From NCBI RefSeq assembly GCF_011761305.1, contig NZ_JAAOZC010000011.1, positions 1-64,000 of the forward strand: 64,000 nucleotides of DNA, in the 5' to 3' direction. This DNA comes from Sphingomonas vulcanisoli (GTDB lineage Bacteria; Pseudomonadota; Alphaproteobacteria; Sphingomonadales; Sphingomonadaceae). This document shows positions 1 through 7,072 of the stretch, piece after piece (the stretch's first letter is position 1; the number at the start of each line of letters is the position of its first letter). The position numbers and the translations under genes are program-made. Under the pieces are notes generated by a model. It was not told the origin of the DNA and made no database searches. It saw nothing but the letters and a program-made list of their open reading frames with translations.

Positions 1-118
1 CGCGACTCCTCCGAACCACAATGATGACACCGCATCAACGCCTCCCATCAGAACGCCGCATCATCGCACGTCAATACAAAGTGAACAATGCCCCTTGCAG
101 GGGAGGATCGGCGTCTCG

Positions 119-1330
119 CTATCCTTTCGGCGTCAGCCGCAGCAGCCGCCCCTGCTTGGCATCCTCCAGCAGATACACCGCCCCATCCGGCCCCTCGATC
201 GTGAACCTGATCCGCGCGCCCATGTCCCAGCGTTCGGCCTCACGCGCCTGCACCCCGTCGAACGCCACACGCACCAGCGTCTTGCTCGCCAGTCCGCCGA
301 TCAAAGCCGATCCGTTCCAGGTGGGGAAGAGTTTGCCCTGGTAGAAGGTCAGCCCCGCCGGCGCGATCACCGGGTTCCAGTAGAGCACCGGCTTTTGCAG
401 ATCGGGGCGGGTGTCGGGGCTGGGGATCGGCACGCCGTCATAATTCTTGCCGTAGGAGACCAGTGGCCAGCCGTAATTTTTGCCCTTCTCGATCAGGTTG
501 AGCTCGTCACCGCCGCGCGGGCCATGCTCCACTTCCCACAGCCGTCCCGCGCCATCGAAGGCGAGGCCGTAGGGCGTGCGGATGCCGGAGGCCCAGGTTT
601 CGGCCGGGGCGAGATTGGGCGCGGTGAGCTTCACGATCGTCGGCTGAACGGTCTTGGCGGCTTCGGTATCGGCCGGCGGCGAGAACAGGGGCAGCGAGGC
701 GGCGCCGATCTTGCCCGCCATCGGATTGCCCGGCGCGGGTTTGCCGTCGAGCGTCAGGTGCAGGATCTTGCCGAGCTCGGTATCGGGATCCTGCGCGGGG
801 GTGAAGCGCTGGCGCTCGCCGACCGTCAGGAACAGGCTCTTCTTGTCCGGCGCGAAGGCGATATAGCCGCCGAACTGTCCCCCCTCGCCCTTGGGCAGCT
901 GGCGGAACAACACCTTGAGCCCGTCGAGACTCGCGCCGCTCTTGCCGATCGTAAGCTTCGCCCGCGCCATCGCCAGGCTGGAGCCCCCGTCGCCGGGCTC
1001 GGAATAGGTGATGTAGACGAGATGATCGGCCGCATAGGTCGGTGCGGTGGTGACGAACAGCAGCCCGCCCTGCCCCTGATATTGCACCGCGGGCACGTTC
1101 GCGACGGGCAGCTTCGTGCCCTTGCCATCGACCAGCCAGATATGCCCCGGCTTTTCGTTCACCAGCATCCAGCCATCGGTGAGGAAGGTCATCGCCCAGG
1201 GGAAATCGAAGGTCGCCACCGTCGTCGCCGCGAACGGCTTGACCGGGTTGGGCTTGCTCGCGCCGTAATTGGTCTGGGCACAGAGCGGGGAGGCAATCAG
1301 CAGAGCCAATGGCAGCAAATGGCGCATCAT
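119..1330 (-). CDS. PQQ-dependent aldose/sorbosone-type sugar dehydrogenase, secreted
   Basis: The 403-residue product begins with a clear signal peptide (residues 1-19, hydrophobic LLPLALLIASPLCA core), so it should act in the periplasm. The rest matches the soluble glucose/sorbosone dehydrogenase beta-propeller family (YliI/COG2133 type): FPWAMTFLTDGWMLVNEKPG near residue 43, a repeated blade pattern, and the late blade motifs ASGIRTPYGLAFD and EVEHGPRGGDELN. Family members oxidise aldose sugars with PQQ as cofactor; the exact substrate cannot be read from sequence. Length fits the family (about 370-420). ATG at 1330 follows an AAGGA-like site; a second ATG three bases in is equally possible. 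It is convergent with nothing visible at the window edge and lies 40 bases downstream of the next minus-strand gene. Confidence 0.85.
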   Translation of the reverse strand: MMRHLLPLALLIASPLCAQTNYGASKPNPVKPFAATTVATFDFPWAMTFLTDGWMLVNEKPGHIWLVDGKGTKLPVANVPAVQYQGQGGLLFVTTAPTYAADHLVYITYSEPGDGGSSLAMARAKLTIGKSGASLDGLKVLFRQLPKGEGGQFGGYIAFAPDKKSLFLTVGERQRFTPAQDPDTELGKILHLTLDGKPAPGNPMAGKIGAASLPLFSPPADTEAAKTVQPTIVKLTAPNLAPAETWASGIRTPYGLAFDGAGRLWEVEHGPRGGDELNLIEKGKNYGWPLVSYGKNYDGVPIPSPDTRPDLQKPVLYWNPVIAPAGLTFYQGKLFPTWNGSALIGGLASKTLVRVAFDGVQAREAERWDMGARIRFTIEGPDGAVYLLEDAKQGRLLRLTPKG

Positions 1331-1370
1331 CTGTCCTTATCGTGAAACGGTTAAACGCGGGGAAGGCGAC

Positions 1371-3008
1371 TTAGCGCCCGCCCTTGAACAAGCCGCCGAG
1401 CAGGCCGCGCACCAGCTGCCCGCCAAGCTGCCCCGCCACCTGACGACCCAGCGAGGAGGCGACGGAGCGCGCGGCGGACTGGAGCATCTTGTCGGTCAGC
1501 GTCGGCCGGGCCGATTCGCGGGCGGCGGCGGCCTGCGCGCGGGCTTCGGCCTTGGCCTGGAGATCGGCGGTGCGCGCCGCCTCGCGATCGCGGCGCGCCT
1601 GTTCGGCGGCATCGAGCTTGGCTTGCTGCGCGGCGGCCTTGGCCTGCTCCGCCTGCGCCTTGGCGGCTTCGGCTTGCGCCTGGGCCTGCGCGGTCGCCGC
1701 CTTGGCGTCGCCCGCCTTGGCCGCGAGCATCTCCGATGCCGACTCGCGGTTGACGAGCGTGTCGTACTTGCCCGCCACCGGCGATGTGGAGATCATGATC
1801 GCCCGCTCCTTGTCGGTCAGCGGGCCGACGCGCGAACTTGGCGGGCGGATCAGGGTGCGCGCGACCGGGCTGGGGCTGCCGTCGGGCTGGAGCAGGGACA
1901 CCAATGCCTCGCCCACCTTCAGCTCGGTGATCGCAGTGGCGACATCGACGCCCGGCGAGGCGCGAAAGGTCTGCGCGGCGGACTGGACCGCTTTCTGTTC
2001 GCGCGGCGTGAAGGCGTTGAGCTTGTGCTGGACGCGGTTGCCGAGCTGCCCCGCGACGTCATCGGGGACGTCGATCGGGTTCTGCGTGATGAAATAGACG
2101 CCCACGCCCTTCGATCGGATCAGCCGCACGACCTGCTCGATCTTGTCGAGCAACGCCGGCGCGGGATCGTCGAACAGCAGATGCGCCTCATCGAAGAAGA
2201 AGACGAGCCTGGACTTATCGGGATCGCCGACCTCGGGCATCACCTCGAACAGTTCGGACAGCAGCCAGAGCAGGAAGGTGGCGTAGAGCTTCGGCGCCGC
2301 CATCAATTTGTCGGCGGCGAGGATGCTGACCATGCCGCGCCCCTGGTCATCCGTCAGCATCATGTCGTGGATATCGAGCGCGGGCTCGCCGAAGAAATTG
2401 TCGCCGCCTTGGGCCTCGAGCTGGAGCAACTGGCGCTGGATCGTGCCGACCGTGGCGCGCGTGACGTTGCCGTAATGCGCCGAAAGATCGGCGGCATTCT
2501 CCGCCGCCCAGGCGAGCATCGCCTGCAGATCGCTCATGTCGAGCAGCAGCAGCCCCTGCTCATCGGCGGCCTTGAAGACGACTTGCAGAACGCCTTCCTG
2601 CGTATCGTTCAGCCCCATCAGCCGCGCGAGCAGCAATGGCCCCATTTCGGAGATGGTGGTGCGGATGGGGTGGCCGGCCTGACCGTACAAATCCCAGAAG
2701 ATCACCGGCGTATCGGCATAGGCCCAATCGCTCATGCCGATCTCGGCAGCGCGTGCGGCGAAGGCGGCGTGAGTCGGCGCGGCGGGTGATCCCGGCATGG
2801 CGAGCCCGGCGAGATCGCCCTTCACATCGGCCACGAAAACCGGCACGCCCACCCTGCTGAACCCTTCGACGATGCCCTGCAGCGTTACCGTCTTGCCGGT
2901 GCCGGTGGCGCCCGCGATCAGCCCGTGGCGGTTGGCGCGCTTGAGATTCAGGGTCTGCTGCTCGCCGTCTGCGGTCGCGCCGATGAAGATGCCGTTCGCG
3001 TCCGCCAT
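1371..3008 (-). CDS. HerA-like DUF853 ATPase
   Basis: This 545-residue protein belongs to the DUF853/HerA-like P-loop ATPase family, often annotated as helicase HerA-like C-terminal domain protein. The Walker A motif GATGTGKT lies near residues 33-40, the Walker B stretch RLVFFFDEAHLLF near residue 270, and a conserved FITQNP segment follows at about residue 305. Residues 430-500 are an Ala/Gln/Glu/Lys-rich predicted coiled coil, and the tail is Gly-rich (GQLGGQLVRGLLGG). Its cellular role is not established; by family it is an NTP-driven motor possibly acting on DNA. It appears to be a single-gene unit. The start ATG is supported by the family-typical N-terminus and by the absence of an earlier conserved segment. 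Confidence 0.85.
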   Translation of the reverse strand: MADANGIFIGATADGEQQTLNLKRANRHGLIAGATGTGKTVTLQGIVEGFSRVGVPVFVADVKGDLAGLAMPGSPAAPTHAAFAARAAEIGMSDWAYADTPVIFWDLYGQAGHPIRTTISEMGPLLLARLMGLNDTQEGVLQVVFKAADEQGLLLLDMSDLQAMLAWAAENAADLSAHYGNVTRATVGTIQRQLLQLEAQGGDNFFGEPALDIHDMMLTDDQGRGMVSILAADKLMAAPKLYATFLLWLLSELFEVMPEVGDPDKSRLVFFFDEAHLLFDDPAPALLDKIEQVVRLIRSKGVGVYFITQNPIDVPDDVAGQLGNRVQHKLNAFTPREQKAVQSAAQTFRASPGVDVATAITELKVGEALVSLLQPDGSPSPVARTLIRPPSSRVGPLTDKERAIMISTSPVAGKYDTLVNRESASEMLAAKAGDAKAATAQAQAQAEAAKAQAEQAKAAAQQAKLDAAEQARRDREAARTADLQAKAEARAQAAAARESARPTLTDKMLQSAARSVASSLGRQVAGQLGGQLVRGLLGGLFKGGR

Positions 3009-3141
3009 GCTGCTGCTTTCGTCCTGTCTGCCGATGCTTGCTCCTATCGCCTCCGATGGCGGGACGGAAGGACAGCCGAGCCTGTCGCCGGTTGCTCGCT
3101 GCTTTGCCTTGGTCTATATGGTTGGTCCAAGGAGATCGCCC

Positions 3142-3381
3142 ATGGCCACCGTGATGACCGTCGCCGAAGCCAAGACCCACCTGTCCCGCCTGATTGCCGA
3201 GGCCGAAGCCGGCGGCGACGTCGTGATCGCGCGCGGCAGCAAGCCCGCAGTGCGGCTGGTGCCGGTGCTAAAGGGCAAGCCAGTGTTTGGTGCACTCAAG
3301 GGCATCGTCAAGTTCGACGAATCCTTTTGGGATCCCTTGCCCGAAGATGAGTTGCGCCTGTGGAACGGGGAAGGCGATTGA
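3142..3381 (+). CDS. Phd/YefM-family antitoxin
   Basis: The product is 79 residues, typical for a Phd/YefM-type antitoxin. The N-terminus MTVAEAKTHLSRLIAEAEAG is the DNA-binding fold, followed by the family signature VVIARGSKPAVRLVPV. The acidic C-terminus (FDESFWDPLPEDELRLW) is the expected toxin-binding arm. The longer reading frame upstream is an extension without homology; I chose the ATG at 3142 because of the GGAG at 3131-3134 and because the family starts here. The stop codon overlaps the start of the downstream PIN gene, the usual arrangement of a type II toxin-antitoxin pair. By analogy the antitoxin would repress its own promoter in the 3009-3141 gap. Confidence 0.85.
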   Translation: MATVMTVAEAKTHLSRLIAEAEAGGDVVIARGSKPAVRLVPVLKGKPVFGALKGIVKFDESFWDPLPEDELRLWNGEGD

Positions 3382-3758
3382 GGCTGCTGCTGGATACGCA
3401 TGCGCTAATCTGGTGGATTGCCGGCGACGAGCGGATGCGGTGCCGTGAATTAATTATGGATCCGGCCAATGACAAGTTGGTCAGCGCCGTTTCGGCAATG
3501 GAAATCGCGACCAAATTTCGTCTTGGCAAATTATCCGAAGGGGCATTGCTGGCGACCAGTTTCGAAGCGGCTACGGCGAGCCAGGGCTTCATCGATTTGT
3601 TCCTGACGCCAACCCACGGTCGTCTTGCGGGAAGTCTGCCGGGCACCCATGGCGACCCGTTCGATCGTATGCTGGCCGCGCAGGCGATCCTGGAAGGGCT
3701 GACGCTCGTTTCCTCCGATACGGCCCTCGATCAGTTCGGCGTACAGCGGATCTGGTAG
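3378..3758 (+). CDS. PIN-domain toxin, VapC type
   Basis: The product is a PIN-domain ribonuclease of about 126 residues. It starts with the family signature RLLLDTHALIWWIAGDERM, which carries the first catalytic Asp; further acidic residues lie in VSAVSAMEIATKF and in GDPFDRMLAAQAILEG, followed by SSDTALDQF. I place the start at TTG 3378, giving an N-terminus MRLLLDTHALIWW that matches the family exactly; it overlaps the antitoxin stop as TTGA. An ATG at 3360 would add six extra residues. The likely action is endonucleolytic cleavage of RNA when the antitoxin is degraded. The acidic quartet looks intact, so the toxin may be functional. Confidence 0.85.
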   Translation: MRLLLDTHALIWWIAGDERMRCRELIMDPANDKLVSAVSAMEIATKFRLGKLSEGALLATSFEAATASQGFIDLFLTPTHGRLAGSLPGTHGDPFDRMLAAQAILEGLTLVSSDTALDQFGVQRIW

Positions 3759-3880
3759 TCCCTTGCCGGGGGAGCGCGCCTCCACTATATGACTTTCGTC
3801 CCTCGACATTGGAAACACTGACGAGGCCGGGGCCTGAAGGTTCCGGCGGCGGACCTCTATATCTGCGTCAGGAGCATTTT

Positions 3881-4405
3881 TTGACCGACATGAAGGCGAT
3901 CGCCGATCTGATCGAGCCCGAGGCCAAGGCCCTGGGTTTCGCTCTCGTGCGCGTCGCGATGTTCGGCGGCAAAAGCGATCCGACGCTGCAGATCATGGCC
4001 GAGCGCCCCGATACGCGGCAGCTGAATATCGAAGATTGCGAGGCGCTGAGCCGCCGCGTGTCCGAAGTGCTGGATGCGGCGGATCCGATCGAGGAGGCCT
4101 ATCGGCTCGAAGTCTCCTCGCCCGGCATCGATCGGCCGCTGACCCGGCTGCAGGATTATGCCGATTGGGCGGGGTTCGACGTCCGTATCAAGATGGTCAC
4201 GCCGATCGAGGGCCGCAAACATTTCGATTCGCGGATCGAAGGCGTGGAAGGCGAGACCGTGAAGGTCTATGCTGAGCGCGTCGGTGAACTCGCGATTCCC
4301 TATACGCAGATCGCCAGCGCCAAACTCGTGCTGACGGACGCATTGATCAAGGCCACCGCGCCGCTCTCTACAGAGGGCGCGGACAGAATTTCAGAAGAAG
4401 GATGA
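3881..4405 (+). CDS. rimP: Ribosome maturation factor RimP
   Basis: RimP assists late assembly of the 30S subunit. The product is about 174 residues, near the usual 150-180, with the RimP N-domain (IEPEAKALGFALVRVAMFGG), the central signature DCEALSRRVSEVLDAADPIE, the conserved YRLEVSSPGIDRPLT and a C-terminal SH3-like part (VKVYAERVGELAIPYTQI). The start is TTG 3881 with AGGAG at 3870-3874 at six bases spacing; ATG 3890 is an in-frame alternative. It is the first gene of the rimP-nusA operon, and its stop overlaps the nusA start by four bases (ATGA), so translational coupling is likely. Confidence 0.92.
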   Translation: MTDMKAIADLIEPEAKALGFALVRVAMFGGKSDPTLQIMAERPDTRQLNIEDCEALSRRVSEVLDAADPIEEAYRLEVSSPGIDRPLTRLQDYADWAGFDVRIKMVTPIEGRKHFDSRIEGVEGETVKVYAERVGELAIPYTQIASAKLVLTDALIKATAPLSTEGADRISEEG

Positions 4406-6027
4406 CACCCGTGGCTACCTCCGCCGTTTCCGCCAACAAGGCCGAGCTGCTCGCGATCGCCGACGCCGTCGCGAAAGAGAAATTGATCGACCGCGCCATC
4501 GTCATCGAGGCGATGGAGGATGCGATTCAGCGCGCCGCCAAGGCCCGCTACGGCGCCGAGAATGACATCCGCGCCAAGATCGATACCTCCGCCGGTGACG
4601 TCCGCCTGTGGCGCGTCGTCGAGGTCGTCGAAGAGGTCGACAATTACTTCACGCAGGTGAATGTCGGCGAGGCGCAGAAGCTGCAGGCCGGCGCCGTGGT
4701 CGGCGATTATATCGTCGATCCGCTGCCCAACATCGAATTCGGCCGCATCGCCGCGCAGGCCGCCAAGCAGGTGATCTTCCAGAAGGTCCGCGATGCCGAG
4801 CGCGAGCGCCAGCATGAGGAATTCAAGGATCGCGCGGGCGAGATCATCGTCGGCACCGTCAAGTCGGTCGAGTTCGGCCACATCGTCGTCAATCTCGGCC
4901 GCGCCGAGGGCGTGATCCGCCGCGATCAGCAGATCCCGCGTGAAGTGCTGCGCAAGGACGATCGCGTCCGCGCGATCATCCTCAAGGTGGTCCGCGAAAA
5001 CCGCGGGCCGCAGATCTTCCTCAGCCGCGCGCACCCCGATTTCATGAAGAAATTGTTCGCGCAGGAAGTGCCCGAGATTTACGACGGCATCATCGAGATC
5101 AAGGCCGCCGCGCGCGATCCCGGCAGCCGCGCCAAGATCGGCGTGATCAGCCGCGATTCGTCGATCGATCCCGTCGGCGCCTGCGTCGGCATGAAGGGCA
5201 GCCGCGTTCAGGCGGTGGTCCAGGAATTGCAGGGCGAGAAGATCGACATCATCCCCTGGTCACCCGACAACGCCACCTTCGTGGTCAACGCGCTGCAGCC
5301 CGCCCAGGTCGCCCGCGTGATGATCGACGAGGATGAGGATCGCATCGAGGTCGTCGTGCCCGATGATCAGCTCAGCCTCGCGATCGGCCGCCGCGGCCAG
5401 AACGTCCGCCTCGCCAGCCAGCTCACCGGCAAGGCAATCGACATCCTGACCGAGGCCGACGCCAGCGAGAAGCGCCAGAAGGAGTTCGTCCAGAACAGCG
5501 AACTGTTCCAGAACGAGCTCGACGTCGACGAGACGCTGGCGCAGCTGCTGGTGGCCGAGGGCTTCTCGAGCCTCGAGGAAGTCGCTTACGTCGAGATCGA
5601 AGAGCTTGCCGGGATCGAAGGCCTCGATGAGGAGGTCGCGGGCGAGCTGCAGAGCCGCGCCACCGAAGCGCTGGAGCGCCAGGAGCAGGCCAATCGCGAT
5701 GCGCGCACCGAGCTTGGCGTCGAGGATGCGATCGGCGAAATGCCGTACATCACCGAAGCGATGATGGTCACGCTAGGCAAGGCGGGCATCAAGACGCTCG
5801 ATGATCTCGCCGATCTCGCCACCGATGAGCTGGTCGAGAAGAAGCGCATTGAGCCCCGCCGCCGCAAGGAAGGCGCGCCCGCGCCCAAGCCCGACAAGGG
5901 CGGCATCCTTTCGGAATATGGCCTCTCCACCGAACAGGGCAACGAGATCATCATGACCGCGCGCCAGGCTGCCGGCTGGTTCGACGACGAGCCCGTTGCC
6001 GCCGAAGCGGAGGGCACCGAAGCCTGA
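4402..6027 (+). CDS. nusA: Transcription termination/antitermination factor NusA
   Basis: NusA binds RNA polymerase and modulates pausing, termination and antitermination. The 541-residue product has all expected parts: an N-terminal polymerase-binding domain (LIDRAIVIEAMEDAIQRAAK), an S1 domain (GTVKSVEFGHIVVNLGRAEG), tandem KH domains (RDPGSRAKIGVIS, VGACVGMKGSRVQAVVQEL and AIGRRGQNVRLASQLTG), and two C-terminal helix-hairpin-helix repeats (LLVAEGFSSLEEVAYV and LGKAGIKTLDDLADLATDEL). It overlaps rimP by four bases and its stop overlaps the following tautomerase start (TGATG). The C-terminal tail is acidic, as common in alphaproteobacteria. Confidence 0.97.
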   Translation: MTPVATSAVSANKAELLAIADAVAKEKLIDRAIVIEAMEDAIQRAAKARYGAENDIRAKIDTSAGDVRLWRVVEVVEEVDNYFTQVNVGEAQKLQAGAVVGDYIVDPLPNIEFGRIAAQAAKQVIFQKVRDAERERQHEEFKDRAGEIIVGTVKSVEFGHIVVNLGRAEGVIRRDQQIPREVLRKDDRVRAIILKVVRENRGPQIFLSRAHPDFMKKLFAQEVPEIYDGIIEIKAAARDPGSRAKIGVISRDSSIDPVGACVGMKGSRVQAVVQELQGEKIDIIPWSPDNATFVVNALQPAQVARVMIDEDEDRIEVVVPDDQLSLAIGRRGQNVRLASQLTGKAIDILTEADASEKRQKEFVQNSELFQNELDVDETLAQLLVAEGFSSLEEVAYVEIEELAGIEGLDEEVAGELQSRATEALERQEQANRDARTELGVEDAIGEMPYITEAMMVTLGKAGIKTLDDLADLATDELVEKKRIEPRRRKEGAPAPKPDKGGILSEYGLSTEQGNEIIMTARQAAGWFDDEPVAAEAEGTEA

Positions 6028-6257
6028 TGCCCTTCGTCCGCATCGAACTGGCGGGAAGCGCCACGCGCGACCAGAAAGCGGGGATCGTCGAGGACGTGAC
6101 CCGCTCGCTGGTCGAGCGTCTCGGCAAGTCGCCCAGCGCCGTGCAGATCGTGATTGCGGAGCATGGCACTGAGAATTACGCCGCCGCCGGCCAACTCCTC
6201 GCCGATCGCACCGCGACTCCCAAACAGGAGGTCGCACACGCGAATGTCGGACAATGA
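6027..6257 (+). CDS. 4-oxalocrotonate tautomerase family protein
   Basis: The product is 76 residues and begins MPFVRIELAG. Proline directly after the initiator Met is the catalytic base of the tautomerase superfamily once Met is removed. The further pattern (DQKAGIVEDVTRSLVERLGK, AVQIVIAEHGTENY) matches the small 4-oxalocrotonate tautomerase-like subunits, which act as oligomers. Substrate unknown. The gene is wedged between nusA (stop and start overlap in TGATG) and ylxR (overlap of 14 bases), a place usually empty in the canonical operon, so it is probably co-transcribed and translationally coupled with both. No obvious link to NusA function is visible. Confidence 0.8.
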   Translation: MPFVRIELAGSATRDQKAGIVEDVTRSLVERLGKSPSAVQIVIAEHGTENYAAAGQLLADRTATPKQEVAHANVGQ

Positions 6258-7008
6258 GCAACCCCAAGGCATAAGCGGCCAAATCCCCCTCCCGCCTGCG
6301 GGAGGGGCTAGGGGAGGGCGTACTGCGTCCGTCTCCGATGCCGCGTCTTCAGAGGGTGACTCCCCTCCCCCGACCCCTCCCGCAAGCGGGAGGGGAGACA
6401 GCGAGCGCACCTGCGTCGTTTCGGGGCGCAAGGCTTCGCGCGATAATCTGATCCGTCTCGCGCTCGCGCCCGACGGCACTGTCCATCCCGACGTCCGCGC
6501 CAAGGCGCCGGGGCGCGGCGCATGGATCGGGGTGGATCGGGCGACGCTGGAAGAGGCGATCACCAAGGGCAAGCTCGCCAAGGCGCTGAGCCGCACGTTC
6601 AAACATGCCGTGCAGGTGCCCGCCGATCTCGCCGATCAGATCGAGAAGGCGCTGGAGCGAGCCGCGCTCGATCGCCTCGGCCTCGAAGCGCGCGCCGGCG
6701 ATCTGCTCACGGGATCCGAACGGATCATCGATGCCGCGCGCAAGGGCACGGTCGAGCTGCTCGTCCACGCCCGCGATGCCGCCGCCGATGGCACGCGCAA
6801 GCTGGATCAGGCGCTGCGCGTCGGCCTCGGCGCCGAAGGTGAAGACCTGCGCGGACTCGTAATCCCCGCCTCGCGCGCCATATTGTCGATGGCCTTGGGC
6901 CGCGAGAATGTGGTACATCTCGCGCTCGTTGCGCCGGCAGCCGCCGCGCGCGTCTCTCAGGCCCTGGGCCGGTGGCGCGAGTTTATTGGACGGGATGATG
7001 GCCCCTGA
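6244..7008 (+). CDS. ylxR: YlxR (DUF448) RNA-binding protein fused to an L7Ae-like C-domain
   Basis: The 254-residue protein has a YlxR/DUF448 domain (ERTCVVSGRKASRDNLIRLA through GRGAWIGVDRATLEEAITKG, about residues 54-120). It is followed by an L7Ae/L30e-like domain (about 140-245: LGLEARAGDLLTGSERIIDA, GTVELLVHARDAA). This YlxR-L7Ae fusion between nusA and infB is normal for alphaproteobacteria. The odd part is residues 14-51, rich in P, G, A and R, which is encoded entirely by a palindromic repeat element (6286-6395) placed between the start and the domain. The start ATG 6244 is inside the tautomerase gene; an alternative would be a start after the repeat, but none is obvious before the Cys-containing motif. 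Confidence 0.88.
   Translation: MSDNEQPQGISGQIPLPPAGGARGGRTASVSDAASSEGDSPPPTPPASGRGDSERTCVVSGRKASRDNLIRLALAPDGTVHPDVRAKAPGRGAWIGVDRATLEEAITKGKLAKALSRTFKHAVQVPADLADQIEKALERAALDRLGLEARAGDLLTGSERIIDAARKGTVELLVHARDAAADGTRKLDQALRVGLGAEGEDLRGLVIPASRAILSMALGRENVVHLALVAPAAAARVSQALGRWREFIGRDDGP
6286..6395. repeat. Palindromic GC-rich repeat element inside the ylxR coding region
   Basis: Two perfect hairpins flank the element: 6286-6307 (10-bp stem, CT loop) and 6374-6395 (same 10-bp stem CCCCTCCCGC, AA loop). The inner flanks GGGGAGGG (about 6311-6318) and CCCCTCCCC (about 6362-6370) are also complementary, so the whole 110-base unit can fold on itself. This architecture is that of an interspersed palindromic element of the kind scattered through sphingomonad and related genomes. 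Here it stays open in the ylxR frame and adds about 37 residues. Confidence 0.8.
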
Positions 7009-7072
7009 CCATGCGAGCATTCGCAGGGGCACAGGCACGCACGAAGACGTTTTGAAGGGTTTTGGGTACTAA

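Noticed and set aside
91-103. CCCCT/AGGGG hairpin after the sugar dehydrogenase stop
   Set aside because: Only a 5-bp stem and no clear T-run in the direction of transcription; too weak to call a terminator.
95-1345. Long plus-strand frame opposite the sugar dehydrogenase gene
   Set aside because: Arg/Gly/His-rich antisense shadow of a GC-rich gene with strong family motifs on the other strand.
1269-2789. 506-codon plus-strand frame opposite the HerA-like gene
   Set aside because: Low-complexity antisense frame without family motifs; the minus strand encodes a clear P-loop ATPase.
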